Notes under the pieces: generated by a model
Database searches by the model: none
Told to the model about the DNA's origin: nothing
What the model saw: only the letters and a program-made list of their open reading frames with translations
Assembly: GCA_018881555.1 (NCBI GenBank)
Contig: JACAXG010000012.1
Span: 13,550,181-13,614,180, forward strand
Direction: 5' to 3'
DNA from: Amblyornis subalaris
Lineage: Eukaryota; Chordata; Aves; Passeriformes; Ptilonorhynchidae
DNA: 64,000 nucleotides
Part shown: piece by piece, positions 26,265 through 40,754 of the stretch
Layout: every line of letters starts with the position of its first letter
Numbering within the stretch: position 1 is the first letter of the stretch
Made by a program: the position numbers and the translations under genes

Positions 26265-29200
26265 TCTATCTGTTGAGACGGCAGAAATAACAGCTTGCAC
26301 TGACTGATGATGGGAGATCAATACACACAACAATCCACAATTTCTGGAGGGGACCTTGCATTCTGTGCTCTGCACCAGACTGCTATTGCTGGCTTTGGAC
26401 AGCATATTACTCCAGTTAAACGCTACTATGGTGGAGTTCTGGTGAGGTTATGCTTGGCAAACACTTAACTAAATTAGGGAATATTACTTCTAAACGCTCT
26501 CTAAATACAATCCTGTAATAACAAAGGTCCAAATCTTGTACTGGCTGTACAGAGGGACAAACATTATATACTCAAAACCTCATTGCTACTCCATAGCCTT
26601 CCATGCAGTAATGTTAATAACTTCAGCCCATCACCTTCTTCTTGCCAGGTTAGAGTTTGAATGAATCCCTCTATTCCAAATGAGATGAAAAGCCTACCAG
26701 GTATTCTTCCATTTGGTAACTTTATGATTAAACACTTCCCACCTAGCACAAAGAGATAAAGGACACCTCTTGTGCATGTTACAGGTGCATCTGCTTCAAA
26801 CAGGTTCAAACCTCTAACATTCACTTTCCCATAAATACTATAGAGCAGTAAAAACCTGCTGGACTCATTTGGATAGTTCTATTTTTCTTTTCTCAACTCT
26901 GTTGCTAGATATTCTGTCATATTCTTTAAGATGTGCATTGCCTTTTCATGCCTAGAGGCACAGTGTACTACTACATGTCAAAAAGAAAAAAGAAAAAAAA
27001 ATAGTATGAAGAAAGCTCAGCCTGTATTACAGAACTGTAGCCTTGCTAACATTTCCTAAATTTCAGTTAGACATAATGTTGAATTCACTTTCACAAGATG
27101 TAGTATTTCATTATAACAATGGGCAATCTTGTTGCACACACATAATGAGCAAAAGCACAATTGCCAAGTGGGAAAAACATATCTTGAGTTTTGGGGATTG
27201 TAGAAAGCATATGTATGCCAACTAATATACTCCAAACAAGGAGTAGATGGAGCTTCTCTATTCAGACATTAATTTGAGTCCCGAAAATTCAGCTCCTGTA
27301 ACCATAGCACTTTGAGGCTTCCCACAGCACCAGGCAGGAGGGCCAGTGATGTGACTGTCACACACTAGAACCAAACACTGAAGCCCCATACAAGCNGAGC
27401 TCTAAGCAGATAACAAGGAAATCAACTCCAGACCCAGCACAAGCTTTCTCCAATATCCCTGCAGGAATTCCCTCTGATCTCAGATCTGTCTTCTCTGGCT
27501 GTATGCACTTCTGTAGAAAAGAATCATATTTTTTAAAAAAACACCTGATCTCTGTATTTTTCCATTTCAGATTAGAAACAACCTAAACCTGCAGTGGACA
27601 GAGCAAACATTTACTTTTTTAAAACAGCCAGGTATAAAACTATAATTCATTCTTGTCATAGAGAGGAAAAACATGGATAGCATTTTTAAATATGTTATGA
27701 GGCAATCACATGTGTATTCATATAGACCAACATTATACAGACATTTCTTCATAGAGGCCTGAACTACAAGTATATGAAAACCAAAAATGCTGAAAGAATG
27801 CAGTTGACCTTCTCTTGGAGCACAGTAATGACCATACAGTAACAGCCAAGAGAAATGTAGCCCGACTGCAAAAACATTAAGATATGTACACTCAGGAAAA
27901 ACCAGGATATGAGATACTTACTAAAGACTAGCAAAATATGGAATCAGCATTTTGTAACAGTGAGATCTTTGGTCAAGAAAACTTCAGAGTCTCATAGTAC
28001 ATTTTTCACTTGTTTTACTTACTTTACTGGCTGTTAAGACAAACTTCCCACAGTAGGGCAGAGGGTACACCAGCAGAGACAGAACTGCAAAAATGACAAA
28101 AGCGATACCTAGACATTCATGAGACCAAATGGGATACTAAACAAAGATACCTATCCTCATTTCACCAGGATACTTTCTATAGTAAAACACTAATGTAGCT
28201 TTTAAAATTTAAAAGGAACAACACCCACACCCAAGCCTGTTATAACCAAGACGACTTCTCACAGAACTCCTAACAGAGTACCAGCCCTAAGCAAGACTGT
28301 TGGGTGAACAAAAGAAAGTCTCTCTGATGTACCACAGCAAGGTGGAATGAGACGTGAAAACCTCTTGCCAGCTCATCAAAGCCTCTGCAGGTTATCAGCT
28401 CCCCTAAGTGAGAAATGCCCTGGATGTCATCTGAAATCATTAAAAAACATGGATTTTAAGCTCCCCTGACAGGTAGCTGGGGTGTGGGAGGAAGTTGACA
28501 GAAGCCTTTCCCTCTAGCCAAGTATAATCTGAATCCCACTTCTAATGCGCTGCAGCCCAAGAGATAATTTTTTTTACTATTGACTAATGAAATTATTAAA
28601 AAAACTTAAGAGTGATTGACATATACATGTTGATAATCACTAAAAAGTTATCTTTATTTGAAAAACACTTTTCATTTGCTATATCTGTCAAATGAAATTA
28701 TCACAGCTTTACCAATTAGTGGTCACATGTCAAAATAGGCTTTCTATAACCAGACTTGCAAACAGAACAGAATCCCAAGAACACGCTTGTGTATAACATC
28801 TACACCACTACCACAAATAATCACAATAAAATAGGGTATTTGTTGTGGGTGAAAACATAAACAAAACTAAACAGATTTATGGCAAGAAACATTGACTTTG
28901 TGATCATGTAAAAATACAGGGAGATGTCAGAACTGCTGCTGTGAACATTCAATTCCCATAAGCGATAACAGTTAAATCAGGCAGTGACTTGTATTGTGCT
29001 GGAAAAACTGGAATTACAGCATAAAGCAGTTCTGCATGGTAAGCTTCTGAAGGCAATCTTCCTGTATTATACATGAAGTTCTCTTTCAGTACAGCCATTC
29101 TGAGCACAGTTTTGAAGATCAAGGGATTTTTAGTTAGCTCCTTTCTCATACTGCCGATGTTATCCAACCCCCTCTCCCTTCCCATAGCTACTACAGCAAC

Positions 29201-32200
29201 CCTGACAGATGTGTCAATAACACACACTTCCTAAATATTTTTTTTCTTTCATTCTTGACATCTGCCAGGAGCACAACGTCTAACATTGGCATTTACAAAA
29301 AGTTCTATTCCAACCTTCCCTTTTTGGTAAGGTATTTGCTATCTAAGACTTTTAGATATCCCTGCTCACATATCAAAAAACTTCTAAAACAATGCTGCAA
29401 GCCCATTTCCCGCTCATTTTTGCAAAAATGCCCCTGTACAAACCAGGAAAACCTAAGGTTTGGAGTTTTTCTTGGAGCACACATACTTCATCTTTTTAGA
29501 GCGATAGAATTTTTTGAGCCTCATTTAAAGGATAATTAAATTTACTGAAAAGGACAAGCCAAATAGTAAACAAATAAAATAAATTACAATATTCCAAAAG
29601 TTAAGTCCGGTATGACCATCTCAAATTTGTGTCAGCAAATACTCTGAATTCAGATAGGTCCAGTTCAAGTTCACATTTACATAAAATATGGGACACTGAT
29701 AGCTATCAAAATGATTTTTAACAACCATTTATTTCAAAAATCCCACAACCACAAAGTTTGAAAGTCAGTTCTATAAGATGTTGCATGCTTCCCCTTGCAT
29801 TCTCCTACAAAGACATGGTATGTATTTTACAAAATCAAGTACAACTGTTCATTTTTCATGGTGCATAGAACTGGAAAAAATATGACTCCTTTGATTTTTA
29901 ATCAAAAGCTGAACAGCTACTACAATACCTCTGTTCTCTCACAATTCAGCTATTCACTAGATTTCCTACCCAATGGAATTACATTCAATTTACATTATTG
30001 TGCTCAATTTCCTTTTGAGAAGTTCCTTCAAAGGCCTTTCTACATCAGCCTCTCATTTTTCTGGAAGCAACACACCATTTAACTGTGTTTATAACCAGCA
30101 AAACTTTTAGCCATAGAGCCACTTCCCCTGTTCCACATCAATGATTTAACAGGAATACACACAAAAAAAGTCAACTTGGAATAAAAAAGCAATTTTTTTT
30201 CAAAGTAAGCACTATACATACAGCTAGGACCATTTATTAACTAATTATTTCAAGTGCTAAAATGTTGAACAGGTGTCCACTAACCCCTTAAGCAGTTAAT
30301 TTAAATCCACATGCCAAATCAAACAGTCCAGTACTGATGTTTGGTAACTGTATCAATATCATTACAATAACAAGTTCCCTCTATGTATTCAATACATATG
30401 CACACAGACTTTCTAACTTGGACACTCATAAAAGCTTATGCTTTTCACATGTTGCAAACTTTCAAGCATTCAAAAAGTGTCTGAACAAACTTATGGGGGT
30501 AAAATGTCCATCAAGTTCCCTTAAGCACAAAAGAAATCACCTTTGATCCATGTTGTCCATGACTTAGAGGTAACTAAGAAAGTAACTCTGTGCTACTTCA
30601 TTCTTACACTCTTCCTCAATAAATAAAGGAAAAAATTAGTATACAAACATGGCAGCACAGAGTATTAACCTGATTCCACACAACCATTCTTAAAATTTCT
30701 TCTAACTCTTTCCATAGGTATACCCCACAGCAACTACAGCCTTTGTTGTCCAAGTCCTGCAACACTTGAGTCCACTGCTCCTACTTCACTGTTGTATGAT
30801 GCTCTCCTAGAACTCCAAGCTGCCTGGGCTAGAACTGAATTTATCCAGTGAATTTGTCCTCCAACAAGCAGCCAAAAACAGTGCAAGGGTTGTTAAAACC
30901 AACAACCTAAGTTTTATCAAAGCATCTGTGGTAATAAATCAGCTGCGAAAAGAGAACCCAGTGTAACTGATCCAAAAAAAGACAGCCTTTTCCCTGCCCA
31001 CTGGTTCCCTGCCAGTGAATCCTCCTTCTGAGCTCAGTAGGTTTGTCAGCCTGTAAACTAATTTAGCTGCTTCTCTTCCTTATGGAGGGCAGAGTCTCCA
31101 GAGCTTTGCTCCTCACTGCACCTTCTGTCACTTCATGGGAGCTGTGCCTTTCTGCAGCACTTGCCAGGTGTCCTGTTGTCTTTGGAAACTCCTCTCTTAG
31201 AGCAGACTCATTTGCCCCAAGGAAAGGACTTGCCTCCCTTCTTCCACTTGGTACATCTGATCCACATACTCTTGAAAAGGAATGCAAGCATACAACAAAC
31301 TGAAAGAGACAGAAAACAGTTTCTCAGACAATTCAGTATTATCACAGGGGTCATTCTACCTCAAGGAAAGACAACTCAAAACGCACCTGACCACAGCCAC
31401 CATGCCAGCCATTTGTTCTGCTGTTAAAGCTAAACCACAGTAATTTAAATGCCACTTCAGAACTTCTTAGATCAACACTTTACTACAACAAAATCCACAC
31501 AGTAGGGAATGAAATGGACCAGTACTCAAAAAACTGGCAAGATGTTCGACCTCCTGAATTTTCTAGGTCTTGTGTAAACACAGCTGTTTTCAACGTCACA
31601 AGAATGACAAGAGCCCACAACACTAAGGAGACAATGCTATAGAGTACTCTGCTAAGGGTTCAACTCAATACATTGGTGAAGGCACCAAAATATTTCCAAG
31701 TACAGCCCGAAACCATAAGTTGCCTTCAGTAAGTTGAAGACCAAACCTTTCTTGTAGCATGGCTTATTACAACATGAACCACAAACGGAATCCATACCTG
31801 TTACAACCCTATGAAATGGGGTCTTTTCTAAAAGACTACCATAGGAAGTTACTGAGCTTGAAACAACATGAAAAAACCAAGAAGCACAAATCAAAGAGAA
31901 ATCACCTATTAAGAGACATTTACTAAGAAGGAAGAAGATTCTGCAGTGCCAATAAGTGACCAGTTAAAACAGTGTTCTGGGAGCTTATCTCTGGTCACTT
32001 AGATCACATCACACTTTAGGAAAAAAACAGTGAGCAAAGGAGACTGTTCCAGATGAAACAGCCAACACCACCTTAGAATGCTAAGCTAGGAGCCAAGAGA
32101 ATTTCTAAATTTAATGACCAAAATTACCTGCTGCACCTGTTACAGGCCATTAAATTTCATCTAGGCAGGATTTCCACCTTTGAAAAGCTAAAGCAAAAAT

Positions 32201-35200
32201 TTACANTTTCAATTTCAATATCTCAATGGATGGCTACAATGTTTTTCCAAATGGTAGTTTGTCCAAAAGATGAATCATCTTCATTGTCAAAAACATATGC
32301 CTCACCTCCAATTCAGCATCTGGTTTAGTGATTGCTTCTTGTTATGTGCCTCCCTCCAAACAAACACAAGCATTACTACCTGCTGTTTTCCTATACGGTA
32401 AAAGCATTTGTAATTTCTCTTTCTGAAAAGCATTAAGTCTCTAANTGCCAGTCTTTTACACATTTTTATGGATCTTTTCTACAGTCATACAGTTTCTCAA
32501 GAACTTTGTCTGTAAGCAGGCATCATGGTCATGGCTGTATTTTAGAATCAAACTTGGTTAAGATATAGACAAAACAAAAATCACCTACTACTCATGTTTC
32601 ACCTCATTCTCCCTACCAGTGCTATATCCTTCACCATCTCTGGCTAACACAGAACAACAATGCACAGGTATCAAAGAGGGCAGTCTCCTTAAAAATACAT
32701 TATTTCAGACATCTGGAGGACACTGAAAAAAACTGCTCACAAACACAGGTTGAGAAATAGCTGGCCTAACTGAGACTGCTGCAGCAGGAACAGGTATCTT
32801 CTGAATGTCATCGCAGTCAGGGGACCATTTGCTGTTGCGCACCTGTTTCATTTAACACCTCTTACATAAGGTTCACGGAAACAGAAACTGTATTTTGAGA
32901 GAAACAAGCTGTGCATTAAATATAATTCCAATTCCTTGGCTTCCAACATTGTCAAATATGCCACAATATACTGTCAGAAACAAAGTGGCTGAAGTACCTG
33001 CTTAGCAGAAAATCTTCATTCCATTATACCAGAAAACCACTTCTACTTCTCTGATTAAAAAACAAGAGAAACATTTTGGAATACATACTTCCTATATTCC
33101 TTTTGGCAGAACACAAAGATCTTGCAACTTAACAGCATGAAACACATGCCACCTAGGAGGCTTCAAATAAAAATTCCCTCATGGAAGCAGCTGCCAGGAT
33201 TCATTTCACCTGGACAATACGGGACCCTATTAAACTTCATTCAAGCCAATCACAGATCATGTATCTTTTACCAAAACAAAAAAAACATATTGTGACTGCA
33301 ACCTTCAGGCTGCTACTTTTAACAGCAGGGATAGTAGTAATCCTAGTGAGCTATGGAAGTACATTAAGCCTGCAGCAGCACTCCATTGCTTCATCTCTCC
33401 TTCTGCTAATCCCACTTCTTTCCCAGAACATCTTGAAACAGATAAAAGCTACTAGATTTAGTTGCATGATGTGTCTCAGACTGTAAAAGTCTCATAAGAG
33501 TATTTTCATGGTTGTTATTAAAATCTTAGTGTATATCAAGGGGAAGAATAATTGATAAGTCTAAATAATTGTGATACAGGGCTCTTAAAAGAAACTTTGC
33601 TTCATATCTAGTGTTCCACTTCGTCCTGACAGCCGGTAGATTTTCAGCTGCAACTTGCCCCCGAGCAACTCTAAGCACACAATACGACCTTTTGCCTAAA
33701 CCTTTAACCTGTAAAAAAATTCAAAAAGAGACAAACTGGATTAGCAGCCTATTTTTTTTTTATTATCAAGTCTGGAGTTTCATGTTTCATAATGCATGAG
33801 CTCTTTTATGATGCTGAGTACACAGCCTTGAGAAAGAAGGGAACTGTTTTACATGTGTCCTCTTAATTGCCACTAAAAAGGAGTATTTCCCAATACAGCA
33901 GCAAGCAGTTTCTAAGTGCATATTGGGAAACCCCTTTTTGTACACTTAAGTTCCTGACAATCCATGTCTACAAAATTTGTATAATAAGGTACTCTTGAAA
34001 TTATAATTCTGTCTTCTCTTTACAACAATAAAAAGCTCATCCTTTATTTCCATGTTTGATTATCTCCAGCAGCAAAACTAAATTTTAACTGTGAAAGAGA
34101 AGATGAAGTTTGGGAGAATCAGGTGTCAAATTTAAGGGACTTTAACTACTGCAGTTAGAGCAACACTACTTCAGCAATTACTCTGATAAGAGAAGATCAT
34201 GTTCAGATCATAAGATCTGTTCATGTTCTTGCTATTATTCCTACTACTACATGAGGAGAGATCTATGATAAGCAGCAGAAATAAAGCACTTACTGGTGTC
34301 TCTTCTAGGTGTGGTCAAAACCCAGAAAATACGTCAGCAATACAATATAGGTACCAAGTTGGCATGGTTATTTGGAAGACAAATATAATTTTGCAGCTTC
34401 TCCTGATTCTTCTTTATACATTTGGAAGGAAAACAAAATGAGCTACCTTTTTTTTTAATGCCATCCTTACCAGAATGGTTTCAGGCATCACTGGTGTTTG
34501 GTGATCAGGGTCCAAGTTGTGCAGTAGCCGCCTCCTGTAATCTCGTCTTGTGAAAGTCTACACCTTTGCCACCTGGGATATATTTGGACCCTGTTAGAGA
34601 TTAACTTTTTTATTCCATAGAAGTAGATAGAAGGGGGAATTCCTGTTAAGAAAAAGTCTGGATAAGGCACTATCACCTTTTTCTGCTACATGTCAGTATG
34701 TTTTTCCCACATGTCTTATTGCACAGCAGGACAAGTGTCCCTCTTCCACAAGAGGCAAGGGATGANCAACTGCCCACTCTTTGTAAGCAAGGCAGCTTTT
34801 TAAAGTCTCAAAAATAAATTTTTTAAAAGCCATCCTATTCTTTCCTCATAACTTTCCAAGAAAGTCTTCACAATGAAGACTGGTTAAAAAAAATTGGCAC
34901 TTTACCATGAAAAAAAAACTTGCAGCACTTGCAGGAAAAGCAGCTTGGGACTGTCAAATTCAGAATGCAGACACACAGTCACATCCAGGAAAAATGCCAG
35001 CCATACCAAGACACCACAGAAGAAAACTAAGGACTATTTCCAAACAATATTCATGCTTCTTACTTGAGTCAGATCTAACATCTGAGACAACAGAAACATC
35101 TGCAGAAAGCATCAGGAACAAAAAAAAAGCAAAATGAAACAGTTATTTTCATAATTCTTAGCTAATTTTTGGCTAAGTCGCTACTTGGCAGATGTTAGTA

Positions 35201-38199
35201 GCCAGCATTCCCTGAATTTATAAAAACAAGGAAGTATTGGTAAACCAAAGTACACTGAATAATGGTATAGCAATACCATGTGCACTAGGAAACCTTATGC
35301 CACTCTATTGCTTCATCAGGTAATAAAATGTTGTGTTAACTGCTCGATTAGAAAAATGTATCATAATATTAGCACAAAGTCAGTCAAAGTCTGGAGCATC
35401 AATCTACCAAGTATAATTATGAAAATGCAGTAGAAACATCTCTCCATGCATTTGGTTACGTCTTCAAAAATCAGGGAGAAATTCTAAAGAGTATTGTAAA
35501 CTTAAATCAAGCAGAAATTACATATACCATCATCCATCTGTTGCTGTAGCTCTTGTTTAAAACCTAAGTAGTATGACTGTCTTTTTCCACATAAAGAAAG
35601 AAGATACATTTTGCCAAGGGTCACCCTAAAATGGGTAAATAAATTTTAGGTAAAGCATCACCCTGAATATTTTAGATTTCTACTTTGAAAATTTTAAGAG
35701 GAAAACATGACATTTTGCATATAAAACACAAATATATTCATTATTTCTACAGTCTGAGGGAACTGACGTCCATGTTGCAAGCAATCCAGTGTTTGTTCCA
35801 CAATTTATTTCCCATAAATCAATCAAAAATTTCCAGAGTTGATAACTTCCCACCACAGGCACACCAGATCTACCACAAAACATATTCTTACCCACATTTT
35901 CTTCCTGATCTCCCCAAAAAGATCACTTGTTTAGTTGTTTTTTAATTTCTAATGTGTCCATGTGTTCAATATATTTCTAATGTTAACAACAACCAAGGCC
36001 CCAGTAAATAAGGTTGCCAGTACCCTGATTTGGGGGACACAGTTTTAGCATAATTTCAGTTAAATCACACCATCATATTCAAGCACTAACTGGATGTTCT
36101 GAACAACCGTACAGTCAACACCTCACACTGTATCCAGCACTATGTTAAACTGGCCCTTTCAGGCTAAGTGATATAAACCACTGTTCTCTGAAGTCTGGTG
36201 ATCATAACTGTTTGAGAAGGGAAACATTCCTTCTGTGTGCAAACACCCTAGTCTTACCACAGGATTTTAGAAGACCACAATAACAACAGGATGCTAACAC
36301 CTTGCAACATTTTTTTAGCTGTCCTCATAATATTAAGATATAGCAAGAAAAGAAGCAGCAATGAATTTGCAAATTCAGAATAACATCTAAAAAATAACTA
36401 CTTCCTAGGGCCATAGAAGCACTTAACTACTAAACTCTACACTTAACTCTATCAAGTAGAATGATGAATTTGAAGCAGATTCTCACCCTGTACTGAACTA
36501 ATGGTACAACTAGTTAAGAACCATACTNAGTTTCATCGAATTGAAACTCTAAGAGGAGTTCATTCCGGAAAAACACAAGGCAACTTCTTGGCTGGTAACA
36601 AAGTCTAAATGAGGTTCTTACTTCACCTGCGTGGTTTATTAAGCCACTACTAACCTGAAACATTCTTAAGAAAACTGCATAGGGTGCATATGTATCAAGA
36701 TACAGATATCTGTGTGCTGAAAAATAATTTTTCAAGTGTTGGATAATAAAACTCATTACAATAAAGATGAAAACATTGCATTTATAACTAATGTGTCAAT
36801 ACATTTGTGTAAAACAGCTTTGTGATTAAAAAATCAATTCAAGCATCACAGATGATAATTGGTAAACAGAGGGAGTTTCAGACACCAAAAGTACTTATTG
36901 TCAGGATGCTCCTGCTTAGAGAATACAATCTCACAAAACCTATTTGTGCAGTCTGTATTTGGAATAACACATTACTTGGTTGTAGGGAGAACAGTTCTCA
37001 AAAACTAACCCTTAAAACAGAAGTAAGTACAGCACTTAACAAGCAGTTGAAAGATTAGAACTGCCTGTATTTACAGAGCAATAGATAACATGTGCTAGTG
37101 CCTGGTCTCACAGGCATATCTCCTAGTAGAAAAATCCAAATTTTACAATGGTTTAGGACTTGGTTGTTCACATAGATACTTTATCATTACTGGACTTTCT
37201 ATGTAAAAATCTTGTCATTCATCTTCTCAAGCTGCAACTTCAAATAAAAGCAGCTGTTCAAAGTTCAGATCTCTTCAAGAAACAGCTCTGAAACTTGCAG
37301 GGGTAAACTTGGTATTTGGATATTTACCAGGAAGCTTTTGCTCTGGCAGTATTCCAGACAGCATTCTTCTTTTACCAAATCAGAAGTAAATATGGCAACA
37401 TAAGCTCTCCAAGAGCTATGAATGTTGCATGTCAAATTAGACAAGTGCCTTTTTCAACTGTTATCCTATATGAATATACCTTTACTCCACTATGGATTTT
37501 CCTGTCAAATCTCACTGCCACAACTCCATGACCATTTCTCTGAGAGCAACCCATGATGCTCTGTGCCAGGTAGCTGTCAATTTGCTCCACAGAAGAAGAA
37601 GGAGCCAGTATTTTAACAACTGCTCAGCTGTGGTGATAAGGTGAAATATATTTTTTTATCCTATATTCTTAACAGCATGTACAGCAGTTAAATAGAATCA
37701 CTTTTCAGATATTAGAGAAACGTACTATATTTGAGGACAAAAATATATCTCCTAACTAGATGAGTTTTCTTTAAGATATTTCTGAACTTAGAAACAGATC
37801 ATCATGTAATATTAGAAAAATATTGACATTACTAGATGTTACAATCCACAAAAAACTACCAAACCCCACACACTCCCAAGAACTAAAAATCAAATCACTT
37901 GCTGCTTGTCAGGCATAACCTGCCAGGCTATTAGCTCTCATTTTGAAGGCTTGCATTTGCTCAATGGCCAACCTGCACATTGCAGAGCCTTAGCATGAGA
38001 AATGGCTTTCAGGCTCAGCTGCCTTCTAAGTGCCATCCATCATCAGGAAAAAGAGATTATTCCCTTTACAGTAGGCTACTTTGCCAAATTATTTTGGCTC
38101 TGTTCCATCAGTCACACCCGCAGCACCCCAGGGAAAAGCAAATCCTAGCTCTGTATCACTCTGCTCTTTCTGAAGTGCGGAATGAAAAGCAATTAGTGT
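26265..38199. other. Non-coding AT-rich DNA
   Basis: No recognisable gene. The open frame on the minus strand at 28949-29227 (about 92 codons) is the most protein-like by composition but has no known motif and no convincing splice context. The frame pair at 31063-31303 overlaps on both strands and is chance. Otherwise I see only unique AT-rich sequence with scattered Ns. Confidence 0.7.
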
Positions 38200-38345
38200 T
38201 TGATGCCATTTATGAGGAAACTGAGGTGGAAAGACAGCTCTCTCATTTACCAGCCTCCTGCTCCCTGCACCAGCCAGCAGTTCACAAGGGGCACATAAAG
38301 GCAGGCTGTGAACTTAGGAGGGGAGCAGAGCTGGGAATACACCAT
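38200..38345 (-). mobile_element. Probable MIR-type SINE remnant
   Basis: The plus strand has ATGAGGAAACTGAGG at 38212-38226, preceded by CCATTT, an exact match to the reverse complement of the MIR core. About 100 bases further on, GCAGAGCTGGGAAT (38325-38338) matches the next conserved MIR block in the correct order. The spacing is longer than in the consensus, so there is an insertion or diverged sequence between. A 139-codon open frame across this region is then a by-product of the SINE and not a gene. Confidence 0.5.
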
Positions 38346-39600
38346 GGCTTGCATAACAGAACCATAAACAAACCCACATGCAGCAGGAAGCTCTTCTAAA
38401 ATACGTGTACACACACACATTTGTCACTGATGCGAAACACCACAAGGGTTATTACTTGCTGAACCAGAAGATGGTCCGGTAAGGCTCTTTTGCTTTCCAG
38501 TAAGGTTTCCTCCCCACAGTTTGTTTATACTCAAGAATTATAAATAAGATTCCCTTTCAAAACAAAACATCCGCTCTTTCATTCACAGTACAAGGAAAAA
38601 ATTGTGGAACAGATTTATCTGCAACTGTAAAACAAAACCAAAATGACTCCAAATGTGGTCTTTGCCTACCCGTTATGCCCTGAAGACTCTGCAAAACAGT
38701 GTGTCAGGTTAAGCCTTCACCCAGTGTCCTGTGAGCACAGTTGCTAGCACTGCAGAGTACTGCTATAAAACCCGCAACACAGCAGGATTTTGCACCACAG
38801 TCAACAGGCATTAAAATACAGATGAATCCCAAGCATGCTAATTCCTTGCCCTCCAAGCAAAAGGAAGAATAAGAGAGAGGTCACAATTATGAACTCAATG
38901 TGCAAATCCACCCCAGAAAATTAGACATTCGGAATAGTCTTTGCCTTTCCTAACTGGACATGTAAGAGGCTAAGGAGGAAGATTAGTCACACTTCTCTGT
39001 TCACAGTCTGTATACAAAACAGTGCAGTCACCCTCTGAGGAAAGGCACAATCAGCTGGGCTCAGTTCTTCTCTCCTTCCCTTTAAATTCCAACTTAATTC
39101 TTGTAGCCACCAGCATGCAAAGGGTTTCACAGTAAGTCAAAGATGACTAGACCTCTTTGGGTCCCTTTGGAGTTTCACTGCAATCTGTCTGAGCAACTCA
39201 TACCATTAACTTGCTTAGGGAAAACCCAGCAAGAGAAATTTGAAAGTATTGACCATAAACTGAAAAACTTTTCAAAATGGTTTATCACTGGAAACACAAA
39301 TCTGAACTTCTGTTCCTCCTTTTAGAAATATATGCCCAAACCACATTCAACAGACATATCCAACTACATCTTAAAATGTTATTACTCTTTACTGCCAAAT
39401 TTAAACCTATTGTGCTAGCAGAAAAGAGAGAAGTCACATGTTCCAAGGATTCTTGAGACCTTGACACAACATGCTTTGAAACCTAAAGGTGCCACTAAAA
39501 ATACAATGTCCTATACTTCACAGTCAAATAGCAAAGAAGCAACTAAAGCAGACTGTGGGTTTGGGTTTCTTGAGAGAGGAAGAGACAATACTTAATCACT
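38346..39600. other. Non-coding DNA, nothing recognised
   Basis: Unique sequence with no gene, clear repeat or RNA seen on either strand. Confidence 0.6.
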
Positions 39601-39619
39601 CCTAATACTGACAGCAAGG

Positions 39620-40450
39620 TGTTTGCAGCACCCAATTTCTAATTTGAACGTCAGGCAGTGGACAAGAAATCAGCTGGTATACATCCTAACATGGCCCATC
39701 AGCCTCCCCTGCTCACTGATAAATGGAGGTAATACCCCACTCTCCACCAGCCCCACACCTGCAGCACCTACACCAGTTGCAGCAGCCGCCACTGCCAAAG
39801 TTGGACTTGCACATGCAGGAGCTTGAGGCACTGAGGAACTCCTGTGCAGCTGCTCTGAGAGAACCTTTCCCCAAGCAGCAGGGGCAAACACCCCCAAAAA
39901 GCTGCAGCCAGGGCAAACAGGCAGCATTGAACTGTCCCTTTCTCTCCCCTTTCTGGGACAAGAGTCCCCAGATTTGACCCCAATCCTCACCTTGTCTACA
40001 ACTAGGGCCACTTTTTGACCAATACTCTCCTTTTTTCCACTGCACAAAGGATAGTAGTACCAGACCACAAAGTCCTGGGTTCCTTCGTTCCCAACCTCTC
40101 TTAAAATGAAGAAGTTCAGCATCTCCGACACAAAGTGGACCTGTCCTTGCCCAGAGCCTTCCTGACACCTGTGTGTCTCCACCAGCAGTGCTCTTGTGTC
40201 TTTCCTCCTCTAACCACGGTGAAAGATTGCTCAGAATGCCACAAAGTGCCTTCCCCTTCCCATATCAGGTGGATGTCATGTGCATCCTGTGAATCTTGAC
40301 TCACATCAGAGTGGGGAAAATTACTCAATCTCTTCCTTAATCCCAGACAAACTTCTTCCCTGGTAACTGTGATGCAGTTATTGGCAACTCCTAGGTAGCA
40401 AAGAGGAAGTAAACAAGCTAAGGGGAAGCAAAGGGATGGAAATCTCAAAT
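39620..40450. other. GC-richer patch with overlapping open frames, unrecognised
   Basis: Base composition is richer in G and C than the surroundings. The minus strand stays open in two overlapping frames (39670-40182, 170 codons, and 39713-40168, 151 codons) and a third frame is open at 40116-40448. The longest frame begins only at a GTG and the 110-codon frame only at a TTG. Translations are low in complexity (Ala/Ser/Cys-rich stretches) and resemble no family I know. A minus-strand donor-like AAG/GTGAGG falls near 39993. It could be a diverged repeat, an exon of a non-coding RNA, or chance. Confidence 0.45.
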
Positions 40451-40741
40451 GTAATAAACAAGGGAATGTTGTCTTATCTGCCTGGTTGTTGCTAACTAGG
40501 AACCAAAATTCAATTCAGCCAGTTTTGTCATTTTTTTTTTCTACCAAGAGCTATTTCATTTACAGAAAACTAGTTTTCTTTGAATTCATGACAAATTCCA
40601 AGAAGAAAGTTATGTTAAATTATCAAGTTATAGCACAGAGAATGCATTAACATTTTTGACAAAACCCCCTATACTCAAACCCTTCCCCAAACTGAGCAGA
40701 CTCCATCTATGTTAATTTAAATGCTTCCAAATAATTAAATT

Positions 40742-40754
40742 CCACTTTAAGTGG
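40742..40754. promoter_or_regulatory. Palindromic NK-2-like homeodomain site
   Basis: CCACTTTAAGTGG is a perfect 13-base palindrome. Each half carries TTAAGTGG, close to the NK-2 class consensus TNAAGTG. CTAATC and CCTAATTAC follow within 40 bases. Binding is inferred from the motif only. Confidence 0.3.

Noticed and set aside
37980..38399. 139-codon plus-strand frame
   Set aside because: It spans the probable MIR SINE remnant, which explains part of the sequence; no protein family is evident.
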